A DNA stretch of 39,310 nucleotides from assembly GCA_023415515.1 (NCBI GenBank), contig JAEZKH010000412.1:1-39310 (forward strand). The letters are read 5' to 3'. Shown here piece by piece: positions 7,493-14,931 of the stretch. Position 1 is the first letter of the stretch. The number at the start of each line of letters is the position of its first letter. Made by a program: the position numbers and the translations under genes. This DNA comes from Actinomycetes bacterium (GTDB taxonomy: Bacteria; Actinomycetota; Actinomycetes; Mycobacteriales; Mycobacteriaceae). The notes beneath the pieces were generated by a model, which ran no database searches, was not told where the DNA came from, and saw only the letters and a program-made list of their open reading frames with translations.

Positions 7493-8293
7493 GTGGCGGT
7501 GCTGAAAGCCCACAAGGTGACAAAGCAGTTCCCGCCGACGACCAAGGATCAGCCGGTCGTGCGCGCGCTGGACGGGATCGACTTCGAGATGAGCGGTCAG
7601 AGCTTCGTTTCCATGGTGGGCCCGTCCGGCTGCGGAAAGAGCACCTTCCTGAACATCGTGTCCGGGGTCGAGACGCCGACCACCGGGAGCGTGGACGTGA
7701 CCGCTGATGGCGGCGGCGTTGCCAAGCTCGGCTACGTGTTCCAGGACCCGCGGCTCCTACCGTGGCTGACGGTCATCGACAACCTGATCTACGTCCAGCC
7801 GAAGGCGAACAAGAAGCCCGAGTACGTGCAGCCGTACCTCGACCTCGTCGGTCTCACCGGCTTCGAGCACATGTACCCGGCGCACCTCTCGGGCGGGATG
7901 CAGCAGCGCGTCGGCATCGCGCGCGCGTTCTCGGTCGAGCCCGACCTCCTGCTCATGGACGAGCCGTTCAGCCACCTCGACGCGATCACGGCGCGCGGGA
8001 TGCGGGCGGAGCTGCAACGGATCTGGGCGCGGGCGAAGCGGACCGTCCTGTTCATCACCCACGACGTGATCGAGGCCGTCCAGCTCTCCGACCGGATCAT
8101 CATCCTCGAGGTCGGCGGCAGGATCTTTGCCGACATCGACGTGGGCCTGAGCTACCCGCGCCTCCAGACCGACCCAGCGGTCGCCACGATGCAGTCCGAG
8201 ATCCTCCAGGTGTTCGAGGAGATGGAGAGCCGTCGCGCGTCCAAGGACCCGCGGTTCGCGACCAAGGCCGAAGGCGAGTCGACGACGGCGTGA
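7493..8293 (+). CDS. ABC importer ATP-binding protein (SsuB/TauB/NrtD-like)
   Basis: This 266-aa protein is a complete ABC ATPase. It has Walker A GPSGCGKST (43-51), Q-loop FQDPRLLPW (Gln84), signature LSGGMQQR (132-139), Walker B LLLMDEP (152-158), D-loop SHLD and switch His in FITHD. These features match the nitrate/sulfonate/taurine importer branch, in which PRLLPW after the Q-loop is typical. GTG 7493 has a GAGGAGG 10-16 bases upstream. It powers uptake through the two upstream permeases. It is the last gene of the transport operon, which then meets fadD tail to tail. Confidence 0.9.
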   Translation: MAVLKAHKVTKQFPPTTKDQPVVRALDGIDFEMSGQSFVSMVGPSGCGKSTFLNIVSGVETPTTGSVDVTADGGGVAKLGYVFQDPRLLPWLTVIDNLIYVQPKANKKPEYVQPYLDLVGLTGFEHMYPAHLSGGMQQRVGIARAFSVEPDLLLMDEPFSHLDAITARGMRAELQRIWARAKRTVLFITHDVIEAVQLSDRIIILEVGGRIFADIDVGLSYPRLQTDPAVATMQSEILQVFEEMESRRASKDPRFATKAEGESTTA

Positions 8294-8326
8294 TCGAGCC
8301 GCGGGCCACGTCCATCACGACGTCGC

Positions 8327-8533
8327 TGAACCGCGTCAGGCCTCGATCTCCTTCTCGACCAGCACCCGGCGCAGCAGCTTGCCGGTCGCGTTGCGCGGCA
8401 GCTCGTCGATGAACACCACGTCGCGGGGCACCTTGTGGCGGGCCAGGTTGTCCTTCACGTACTGCTTGATCGCGTCCCCGTCATGGTCGGCGCCGGGCTC
8501 GGGAACGATGAAGGCGCGCAGCCGTTTTCCCCA
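8327..8533. repeat. fadD 3'-end segment repeated at about 2217-2423
   Basis: The last 200 or so bases of the intact fadD, plus GCTGAACCGCGTCAGGCCTC spanning its stop and 3' flank, recur in the same orientation at the fadD fragment near the tRNA. By eye, identity is about 90%. The shared flank shows that homology extends outside the coding sequence. The two copies bracket the amidohydrolase-Dabb-ABC cassette as direct repeats 6.1 kb apart. Confidence 0.75.
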
Positions 8534-9988
8534 CTCGACGTCGTCGACGCCGACGACGGCGACCTCGGCGACATCAGGTCTCTCCTCGAGGAGTTGCTCC
8601 ACTTCCTGCGGGAAGACGTTCTCTCCGCCGGACACGATCATGTCGTCGTCGCGGCCGTCGACGAACAGCAGCCCGTTCTCGTCGAAATGCCCCATGTCGC
8701 CGCTGGACATGTAGCCGTCGATGATCTGCTTGTTCCGGCCGTCGGTGTACCCGGCGAACGGTGCGCCGTTGCGGACGAAGATCCGGCCGCGACGGTTGCG
8801 CCCCTCAACGCGTCGGTCGTTCTCGTCGTACAGCACGGCCTCACACGTCACCGGCGCCCTGCCCGCAGTTCCCGGCGCCGCCCGAAGCTCAGCCGGGGTC
8901 GCGACGGTCGCGATCGCGCATTCGGTGGAGCCGTACATGTTGTACAGAACGTCGCCGAACGTGTCCTGCACGCGGTTGGACAACTCGGGGCTCAGCGCCG
9001 ACCCGGCGACCAGGATCACCTTCAGCGACGACGTGTCGTAGCGGGAGATGACGTCGGGACCCAGTTCGACGATCCGGTGCAGCATCGTCGGGACGGCGAC
9101 CAGCATGTCGGCCTTGTGCTCGGCGATCAGCTGCAGCGTCGGCTCCGCCTTGAACCGCCTCATCGTCACGACTTTGTTACCCAGCGCGGCGCCGACGCCG
9201 TAGGTGGCCCAGCCCGTGCTGTGGAAGATCGGCGACACGATGACCATCGTTCCCTTCCGCGGGAACGGGATCCGGTCGACGAGCTGCGCGGTTGCCAGCG
9301 TGTTGACCTTGTCCCGCGGGGCGCCCTTCGGCAACCCGGTCGTGCCGCTCGTGAGAATGACCGACCCGCCGGGTTTCGCTGGCGCGGGCAGCGGCTCGGT
9401 GGAGTTCGCCGCGACGATGTCGTCGAGCGTCTGCGCCCCCGCGGGCAGCTCAGCGCCGTCGTCGACCCAGACCAGGACGCGCGGAAGATCGAGAGGCAGC
9501 GCATCGAGCAGGCCGAGGAACTCGCTGTCGTGCAGCATCACGCTGACGCCCTCGCGCTCGCAGACCTCCGCGAACTGCGGCTTGGCGAAGCCTGTGTTCA
9601 TCAGCACCATTCGCGCGCCCAGCTTCCCGCACGCCGCCATCGCGATGGCGAGGCCGCGGTGGTCGCGGCACAACACTCCGACGACGGAGCCCTCGGTGAC
9701 GCCCAGGCCCTTCAGGCCATGGGCCAGCGCCCACGACTGGTCGTCGACCTGCTTGTAGGTCAGCGTCCCGCGCTCATCGACGAATGCGGGCAGCGTGGGG
9801 TACCGGCGACTACCCATGATCGCCATAGTCGCCTGCGGTCCGTACACCGGCGCCAGCTTGGCTGCCCCAACCGACGACCGCAGATCCTTCAGGTCGATGA
9901 TTCCGGCGTTGGCGAGGCGTCCCACGGCACGCCCCGACTCGGATACCTGCCGCAACTTCTGCCGAATACCGGTCAGCGCGTCAACCAT
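8336..9988 (-). CDS. Fatty-acid-CoA ligase (FadD family)
   Basis: This 550-aa AMP-forming acyl-CoA synthetase activates a carboxylic acid to its CoA thioester through an acyl-adenylate. The P-loop is ILTSGTTGLPKG (211-222), and MYGSTE (351-356) is the adenine-binding motif. The usual TGD appears as SSGDMGHFDENG, SGGENVFP is present, and the catalytic lysine motif NATGKLLRR is near 533-541. Length and N-terminal style recall mycobacterial FadD2/FadD12, but I cannot fix the number. A strong AGGAGG lies five bases before the ATG. It is convergent with the importer, so activation of the imported acid is possible but not shown. A truncated relative lies at 2227-2486. Confidence 0.9.
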   Translation of the reverse strand: MVDALTGIRQKLRQVSESGRAVGRLANAGIIDLKDLRSSVGAAKLAPVYGPQATMAIMGSRRYPTLPAFVDERGTLTYKQVDDQSWALAHGLKGLGVTEGSVVGVLCRDHRGLAIAMAACGKLGARMVLMNTGFAKPQFAEVCEREGVSVMLHDSEFLGLLDALPLDLPRVLVWVDDGAELPAGAQTLDDIVAANSTEPLPAPAKPGGSVILTSGTTGLPKGAPRDKVNTLATAQLVDRIPFPRKGTMVIVSPIFHSTGWATYGVGAALGNKVVTMRRFKAEPTLQLIAEHKADMLVAVPTMLHRIVELGPDVISRYDTSSLKVILVAGSALSPELSNRVQDTFGDVLYNMYGSTECAIATVATPAELRAAPGTAGRAPVTCEAVLYDENDRRVEGRNRRGRIFVRNGAPFAGYTDGRNKQIIDGYMSSGDMGHFDENGLLFVDGRDDDMIVSGGENVFPQEVEQLLEERPDVAEVAVVGVDDVEWGKRLRAFIVPEPGADHDGDAIKQYVKDNLARHKVPRDVVFIDELPRNATGKLLRRVLVEKEIEA

Positions 9989-10125
9989 CGAGCCTCCTGA
10001 GAGCGGATTTTGCGATGGAGGTTAGCAGCCGCGTACATACCGCCCATCGCGCCGCGGAGGACCGCCCCTGACCAGGCCCTTCGGGCGACGCTCGGCGATC
10101 CGGCCAAATCGACGGCCCGGTCATC

Positions 10126-10131
10126 TAAGTT
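10126..10131 (+). promoter_or_regulatory. Candidate -10 for a leaderless transcript
   Basis: TAAGTT fits the mycobacterial -10 pattern TAnnnT and lies seven bases before the GTG at 10139. That is the spacing expected if transcription starts at the first base of the start codon. No SD precedes that GTG, which fits leaderless translation. No clear -35 is seen. Confidence 0.4.
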
Positions 10132-10138
10132 ACGAGAA

Positions 10139-10801
10139 GTGGAACCGCCCCACAGCTATCTCCGGGAGCACTCCGCCTCGGTACTCCACCATGCCGACTA
10201 CCTGACCGGCCTGGACGACCACGCGCTCTGCGGCGCGACCCTGCAGAATCCGGCCGCGGTTCAACTGGGTGCCGCCGACGCGCTCTGCCCCGACTGCGAG
10301 GCGCGGCTTACGGTTTATCACCTCCAATGGTGGCGCAAGACGGCCGTCGCGGCGACCGAGGAACTCGAGGCGCTGCGCGTCCGATATCGCGAGTTGGAAG
10401 AACGCACCGGCACCAGGCGTTCGCCTGCCGCCGACGAACCGGCCGACGAATCGTTGGCCCCCGCTGTCGGCACCGCCGAACCGACGACGTTCCTCGGCCG
10501 TGCGCGACGCGAACTCGACGCGCTCGGTGCGCAGTTCGAGGACGCCATACCGTTCTTCCGCCTGAAAAATGCCATGCAGGACTTCAGTGATCGACTCGAC
10601 GACGACGAGCGGGCGCTGCTCGCGCAGGAGATCGGCCCCGACAGCTCGCTCATCCGCTGGGCGACAACGGAAGTCGAATCCCGTGGGTTGAGCATCACCA
10701 ACAACCGTGTCCAGAAGAACGAGGACATGATGTGGCAGGAGTGGCTGCAGGAGTCGCAGCCCGCCCCGAAAGCCAAACGGCGTTTCGGCCGTTCCCGGTA
10801 G
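10139..10801 (+). CDS. Conserved hypothetical protein with a C-x18-C-P-D-C motif
   Basis: I do not recognise this 220-aa protein. Near the N-terminus it has Cys31 (HALCGATL) and Cys50/Cys53 (ALCPDC), with a nearby His. This resembles a small zinc-binding knuckle. A stretch rich in Glu, Arg and Leu (about 70-90) could form a coiled coil. The middle is Pro/Ala-rich and the C-terminus basic (KAKRRFGRSR). There is no signal peptide or membrane segment. The start was chosen at GTG 10139 because of the -10 element just upstream; an in-frame ATG at 10010 would add 43 residues of poor quality. The gene lies just upstream of the kdp operon, and any link to potassium is unproven. Confidence 0.6.
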   Translation: MEPPHSYLREHSASVLHHADYLTGLDDHALCGATLQNPAAVQLGAADALCPDCEARLTVYHLQWWRKTAVAATEELEALRVRYRELEERTGTRRSPAADEPADESLAPAVGTAEPTTFLGRARRELDALGAQFEDAIPFFRLKNAMQDFSDRLDDDERALLAQEIGPDSSLIRWATTEVESRGLSITNNRVQKNEDMMWQEWLQESQPAPKAKRRFGRSR

Positions 10802-10818
10802 CGGGCGACGACGGAAAG

Positions 10819-10858
10819 CCGTTAAGGACAAACCCTCGCCCGTCAAGAAACCGTCAAG
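10819..10858 (+). promoter_or_regulatory. Candidate KdpE-binding direct repeats
   Basis: CCGTTAAG (10819), CCGTCAAG (10840) and CCGTCAAG (10851) recur at spacings of 21 and 11 bp, about two turns and one turn of the helix. Same-face direct repeats are typical of OmpR/PhoB-family regulators such as KdpE. They lie 80-119 bp upstream of the first small ORF of the kdp operon, where an activator would bind. Confidence 0.5.
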
Positions 10859-10937
10859 GCCGCATCCAACACCCTGACCAGGTCGTTTCATTGTTCAGGC
10901 CGCCGAAATCCGGCTGCCCGTAAACGACCGGAGCGAG

Positions 10938-11021
10938 ATGTCCGTCCTCATCTACCCCGCGCTGACAGTGGCGATCTTCGCGCTGCTCGGCTGGATCCAG
11001 AAGTTGGTCGAGGGACTGTGA
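10938..11021 (+). CDS. 27-aa membrane peptide preceding kdpF
   Basis: This short ORF (begins MSVLIYPALTVAIFALLGW, ends QKLVEGL) is a single hydrophobic helix followed by an amphipathic tail. GAGCGAG lies just before the ATG. Its TGA overlaps the GTG of kdpF, so the two are likely co-translated. From memory, similar tiny ORFs ('..ALTVAVFALLGL..K..ERL') occur just upstream of kdpF in other actinobacteria but are usually unnamed. The position suggests an accessory subunit or regulator of the Kdp pump, analogous to KdpF. No function has been shown to my knowledge. Confidence 0.7.
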   Translation: MSVLIYPALTVAIFALLGWIQKLVEGL

Positions 11022-11104
11022 GCCAGAACCTCATCGGCCTGACGCTGGCGATTCTGCTCGCCCTTTTCCTCTTTGCCGCCCTGCTCTTCCCGGAGAGGTT
11101 CTAG
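11018..11104 (+). CDS. kdpF: K+-transporting ATPase small subunit KdpF
   Basis: This 28-aa peptide is one transmembrane helix ending in LLFPERF, matching the KdpF C-terminal pattern 'L..PERF'. KdpF packs against KdpA and stabilises the KdpFABC complex in the membrane. The GTG overlaps the stop of the preceding 27-aa ORF (GTGA), and its TAG overlaps the GTG of kdpA by one base (TAGTG). The tight coupling supports stoichiometric synthesis. Confidence 0.85.
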   Translation: MSQNLIGLTLAILLALFLFAALLFPERF

Positions 11105-12786
11105 TGAGCGCTTTGTCCTCGGAGACGGCGGGGATCCTGTTCCTCGCATCCCTGATCATCGGCCTGGCGGCCGTTCACGTGCCGCTGGGCGACTACATGT
11201 ACCGCGTCTACGCCTCAACCAAGGACCTGCGCGGTGAGCGCATCCTGTACCGGTTGATCGGCGCCGACCCGAAGTCCGAGCAGACGTGGGGCGCCTACGC
11301 CCGCAGCGTGCTGGCGTTCTCGGCGGTCAGCGTCCTGTTCCTGTTCCTGCTGCAGTTGGTGCAGGGCAAGCTGCCACTGCACCTCAACGACCCCGCCACG
11401 CCGATGACACCGGCGCTCGCCTGGAACACCGCCGTCAGCTTCGTCACCAACACCAACTGGCAGGCCTACTCCGGCGAGTCGACGCAGGGTCACCTCGTCC
11501 AGATGGCCGGGCTTGCCGTGCAGAACTTCGTGTCGGCGGCGGTCGGCATGGCTGTGGCGATGGCCTTCGTTCGCGGGCTGGCCCGCCGCAGCAGCGGTGA
11601 GCTCGGCAACTTCTGGGTCGACCTGGTTCGCGGCAGCATCCGAATCCTGTTGCCGCTCTCCATCATCGCCGCGATCATCCTCGTCGCCGGCGGCGCCATC
11701 CAGAACTTCGCGCTGCATGATGAGGTGGTCAACACGCTCGCCGGCGGCCAGCAGACCATCACCGGTGGGCCCGTCGCCAGCCAGGAGGCCATCAAGGAAC
11801 TCGGCACCAACGGCGGCGGCTTCTTCAACGCCAACTCCGCGCACCCCTTCGAGAACCCGACCGCGTGGACCAACTGGGTGGAGATCTTCCTGCTGTCGTG
11901 CATCGCCTTCTCCCTTCCGCGCACGTTCGGACGCATGGTCGACAGCAAGAAGCACGGATACGCCATCGCCGCCGCGATGTCGGTCATCGCGGCCATCAGC
12001 GTCACGTCGATCATGTTCTTCCAAATCCAGCACCACGGAACGGTTCCCACCGCGGTGGGCTCATCTATGGAGGGCGTCGAACAACGCTTCGGAGTGCCGA
12101 ATTCGGCGGTCTTCGCCGACCTGACGACGCTCACGTCGACGGGCGCGGTGGACTCCTTCCACGACTCCTACACCAGCCTCGGCGGCATGATCACGATGTT
12201 CAACATGCAGCTCGGTGAGGTCGCGCCCGGCGGCGTCGGCTCCGGCCTCTACGGCATGCTCATCCTGGCGATCATCACGGTGTTCGTGGCGGGCCTGATG
12301 GTGGGCCGCACCCCGGAATACCTCGGCAAGAAGATCACCCCACGGGAAATCAAGCTGGCCGCAACGTATTTCCTCATCACCCCGCTGTTGGTGTTGACAG
12401 GTACCGCCGTCGCGATGGCCATGCCCGGCCAACGTGCGGGCATGCTCAACACCGGCCCCCACGGCCTCTCTGAGGTGTTGTACGCCTTCACCTCGGCGGC
12501 CAACAACAACGGTTCGGCGTTCGCAGGCATCGGCGTCAACACCGTCTGGTACAACACCGCGCTCGGGCTGGCCATGCTGCTTGGCCGGTTCCTGCCGATC
12601 ATCTTCGTGCTGGCCCTGGCCGGCGCACTGGCCAAACAGGGCAAGACGCCCGAATCGGTCGGCACCCTGCCCACCCATCGACCGCAGTTCGTCGGCATGC
12701 TCGCCGGCGTCACGCTGATCCTGGTCGCCCTCACCTTCCTGCCCATGCTCGCGCTGGGCCCGCTCGCTGAAGGAATCCATTCATGA
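11104..12786 (+). CDS. kdpA: K+-transporting ATPase subunit A (KdpA)
   Basis: This 560-aa protein is close to the E. coli length of 557 and has about ten membrane segments. KdpA is the potassium channel-like subunit of the KdpFABC pump and binds K+ at high affinity. The four selectivity-filter regions are visible. These include VTNTNWQAYSGE, the TNGGGFFNANSAHPFENP segment, GEVAPGGVGSGLYG, and FTSAANNNGSAF. Nothing looks broken. Its ATGA overlaps the kdpB start. Confidence 0.97.
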   Translation: MSALSSETAGILFLASLIIGLAAVHVPLGDYMYRVYASTKDLRGERILYRLIGADPKSEQTWGAYARSVLAFSAVSVLFLFLLQLVQGKLPLHLNDPATPMTPALAWNTAVSFVTNTNWQAYSGESTQGHLVQMAGLAVQNFVSAAVGMAVAMAFVRGLARRSSGELGNFWVDLVRGSIRILLPLSIIAAIILVAGGAIQNFALHDEVVNTLAGGQQTITGGPVASQEAIKELGTNGGGFFNANSAHPFENPTAWTNWVEIFLLSCIAFSLPRTFGRMVDSKKHGYAIAAAMSVIAAISVTSIMFFQIQHHGTVPTAVGSSMEGVEQRFGVPNSAVFADLTTLTSTGAVDSFHDSYTSLGGMITMFNMQLGEVAPGGVGSGLYGMLILAIITVFVAGLMVGRTPEYLGKKITPREIKLAATYFLITPLLVLTGTAVAMAMPGQRAGMLNTGPHGLSEVLYAFTSAANNNGSAFAGIGVNTVWYNTALGLAMLLGRFLPIIFVLALAGALAKQGKTPESVGTLPTHRPQFVGMLAGVTLILVALTFLPMLALGPLAEGIHS

Positions 12787-14930
12787 CCGCACCAACCGTC
12801 GACAGAAGACCCACAGTGCAACCGAAACCCCACACACCCAAGCGAGTTCAGGGCGGACTGCTCGACCCGCGCATGCTGTGGCGGTCGATGCCCGACGCTC
12901 TGCGAAAGCTCAACCCGCGCACGCTGTGGCGCAACCCCGTCATGTTCATCGTCGAAATCGGCGCCGCGTGGAGCACCGTGCTGGCCATCACCGATCCGTC
13001 CTGGTTCGCCTGGCTGATCGTCGCGTGGCTGTGGTTGACGGTCATCTTCGCCAACCTCGCCGAGGCGGTAGCCGAAGGCCGCGGCAAGGCTCAGGCCGAA
13101 TCGCTGCGCAAGACGAAGACCGCGACGATGGCGCGCAGACTCATCGGGTGGGCACCCGGCACCCCCGGCCGCGAGGAAGAGGTGGCCGCTCCCCTGCTGC
13201 AGCAGGGTGACATCGTCGTGGTCGAAGCCGGCCAGCCGATCCCCGGCGACGGTGACGTCCTGGAAGGCATTGCCTCGGTTGACGAGTCGGCCATCACCGG
13301 CGAGTCAGCGCCCGTCATCCGCGAATCCGGTGGCGACCGTTCCGCGGTCACCGGCGGCACCACCGTGCTGTCCGATCGCATCGTCGTCAGGATCACCCAG
13401 AAGCCGGGGCAGAGCTTCATCGACCGGATGATCGCGCTCGTCGAGGGGGCCAACCGGCAGAAGACCCCCAACGAGATCGCGCTGAACATCCTGCTGGCGT
13501 CGCTGACGATCATCTTCCTGTTCGCTGTCGCCACGCTGCAGCCGCTGGCGATCTTCTCGAAGGCCAACAATCCCGGCGTGGCGGATACGTTGGCGCTCAA
13601 CAGCAGTGGCGTCTCCGGCATCGTCATGGTCTCGCTGCTGGTATGCCTCATCCCGACGACCATCGGCGCGCTGCTGTCCGCGATCGGCATCGCGGGAATG
13701 GACCGCCTGGTGCAGCGCAACGTGCTCGCGATGTCCGGTCGCGCGGTCGAGGCCGCGGGCGACGTCAACACGCTGCTGCTGGACAAGACAGGCCCCATCA
13801 CGCTGGGCAACCGGCAGGCGGCGGCGTTCGTTCCGCTTTCCGGCATCTCGCCCGAGGAGCTGGCCAGCGCGGCACAATTCTCCAGCCTCGCCGACGAAAC
13901 CCCTGAAGGGCGTTCCATCGTGGTCTTCGCCAAACAGGAGTACGGGCTGCGCGCCCGCACCCCCGGTGAACTCGACAACGCGCACTGGGTCGAATTCAGC
14001 GCCACGACGCGGATGTCCGGCGTCGACCTGCAAGACGGTTACATGCTCCGCAAGGGCGCGGCCGGCTCCGTCGCCGAATGGGTGCGCGCGCAGGGCGGTA
14101 CGGTGTCGACCGAACTCGGCGACATCGTCGACGGCATCTCCGCGGCGGGCGGCACTCCCCTCGTCGTCGGCCGAGTGCTCGACCACACGGCATCGGTGCT
14201 CGGCGTCATCCACCTCAAGGACGTCGTCAAACAGGGCATGCGGGAACGCTTCGACGAGATGCGCCGTATGGGCATCCGCACGGTGATGATCACCGGCGAT
14301 AATCCGTTGACCGCCAAGGCGATTGCGGAAGAGGCGGGTGTGGATGACTTTCTCGCCGAGGCCACCCCCGAGGACAAGATGGCGTTGATCCGCAAGGAGC
14401 AGGCCGGCGGCAAGCTCGTCGCGATGACCGGCGACGGCACCAACGACGCCCCCGCGCTGGCTCAGGCCGACGTCGGCGTCGCGATGAACACCGGCACGTC
14501 GGCGGCCAAAGAGGCCGGCAACATGGTCGACCTCGACTCCGACCCCACCAAGCTCATCGAGATCGTGGAGATCGGTAAGCAGTTGCTCATCACCCGCGGC
14601 GCGCTGACGACGTTCTCGATCGCCAACGACATCGCCAAGTATTTCGCGATCATCCCGGCGATGTTCGTGGCGCTGTTCCCCGGCCTCGATCTGCTCAACG
14701 TCATGCGACTGCACAGTCCGCAGTCGGCGATCCTGTCGGCGGTCATCTTCAACGCGCTCATCATCATCGCTCTCATCCCACTCTCGCTACGCGGCGTCCG
14801 CTACACACCGAGCAGCGCCTCGAAGTTGTTGAGCCGCAACCTCTACATCTACGGCCTCGGCGGCATCATCGCGCCGTTCATCGGCATCAAGGCCATCGAC
14901 CTCGTCATCCAACTCCTACCGGGAATGTGA
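12783..14930 (+). CDS. kdpB: K+-transporting ATPase subunit B (KdpB), with DKTGP in place of DKTGT
   Basis: This 715-aa P-type ATPase hydrolyses ATP to drive K+ uptake through KdpA. The actuator motif is intact (ITGES, 171-175). The hinge motif MTGDGTNDAPALAQADVG is intact, as are the membrane helices. The phosphorylation motif reads LLLDKTGPITLGN: Asp334 is present but residue 338 is Pro (CCC, 13794-13796), where P-type ATPases have an essentially invariant Thr. A single A-to-C change from ACC would do this. The rest of the gene is undamaged, so this may be a recent mutation, a sequencing error or a real variant. If real, loss or strong reduction of pump activity is likely. Confidence 0.95.
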   Translation: MTAPTVDRRPTVQPKPHTPKRVQGGLLDPRMLWRSMPDALRKLNPRTLWRNPVMFIVEIGAAWSTVLAITDPSWFAWLIVAWLWLTVIFANLAEAVAEGRGKAQAESLRKTKTATMARRLIGWAPGTPGREEEVAAPLLQQGDIVVVEAGQPIPGDGDVLEGIASVDESAITGESAPVIRESGGDRSAVTGGTTVLSDRIVVRITQKPGQSFIDRMIALVEGANRQKTPNEIALNILLASLTIIFLFAVATLQPLAIFSKANNPGVADTLALNSSGVSGIVMVSLLVCLIPTTIGALLSAIGIAGMDRLVQRNVLAMSGRAVEAAGDVNTLLLDKTGPITLGNRQAAAFVPLSGISPEELASAAQFSSLADETPEGRSIVVFAKQEYGLRARTPGELDNAHWVEFSATTRMSGVDLQDGYMLRKGAAGSVAEWVRAQGGTVSTELGDIVDGISAAGGTPLVVGRVLDHTASVLGVIHLKDVVKQGMRERFDEMRRMGIRTVMITGDNPLTAKAIAEEAGVDDFLAEATPEDKMALIRKEQAGGKLVAMTGDGTNDAPALAQADVGVAMNTGTSAAKEAGNMVDLDSDPTKLIEIVEIGKQLLITRGALTTFSIANDIAKYFAIIPAMFVALFPGLDLLNVMRLHSPQSAILSAVIFNALIIIALIPLSLRGVRYTPSSASKLLSRNLYIYGLGGIIAPFIGIKAIDLVIQLLPGM

Positions 14931-14931
14931 C

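Noticed and set aside
8435..10000. Plus-strand open frame of 521 codons
   Set aside because: It is antisense to the intact FadD gene, whose motifs are complete. The composition is typical of a shadow frame.
13305..14714. Minus-strand open frame of 469 codons
   Set aside because: It is antisense to kdpB and shows only Arg/His/Asp-rich shadow sequence.
12783..14930. kdpB as a pseudogene because of DKTGP
   Set aside because: One substitution in an otherwise intact, fully overlapping operon is not enough to call a pseudogene. It is reported as a finding instead.
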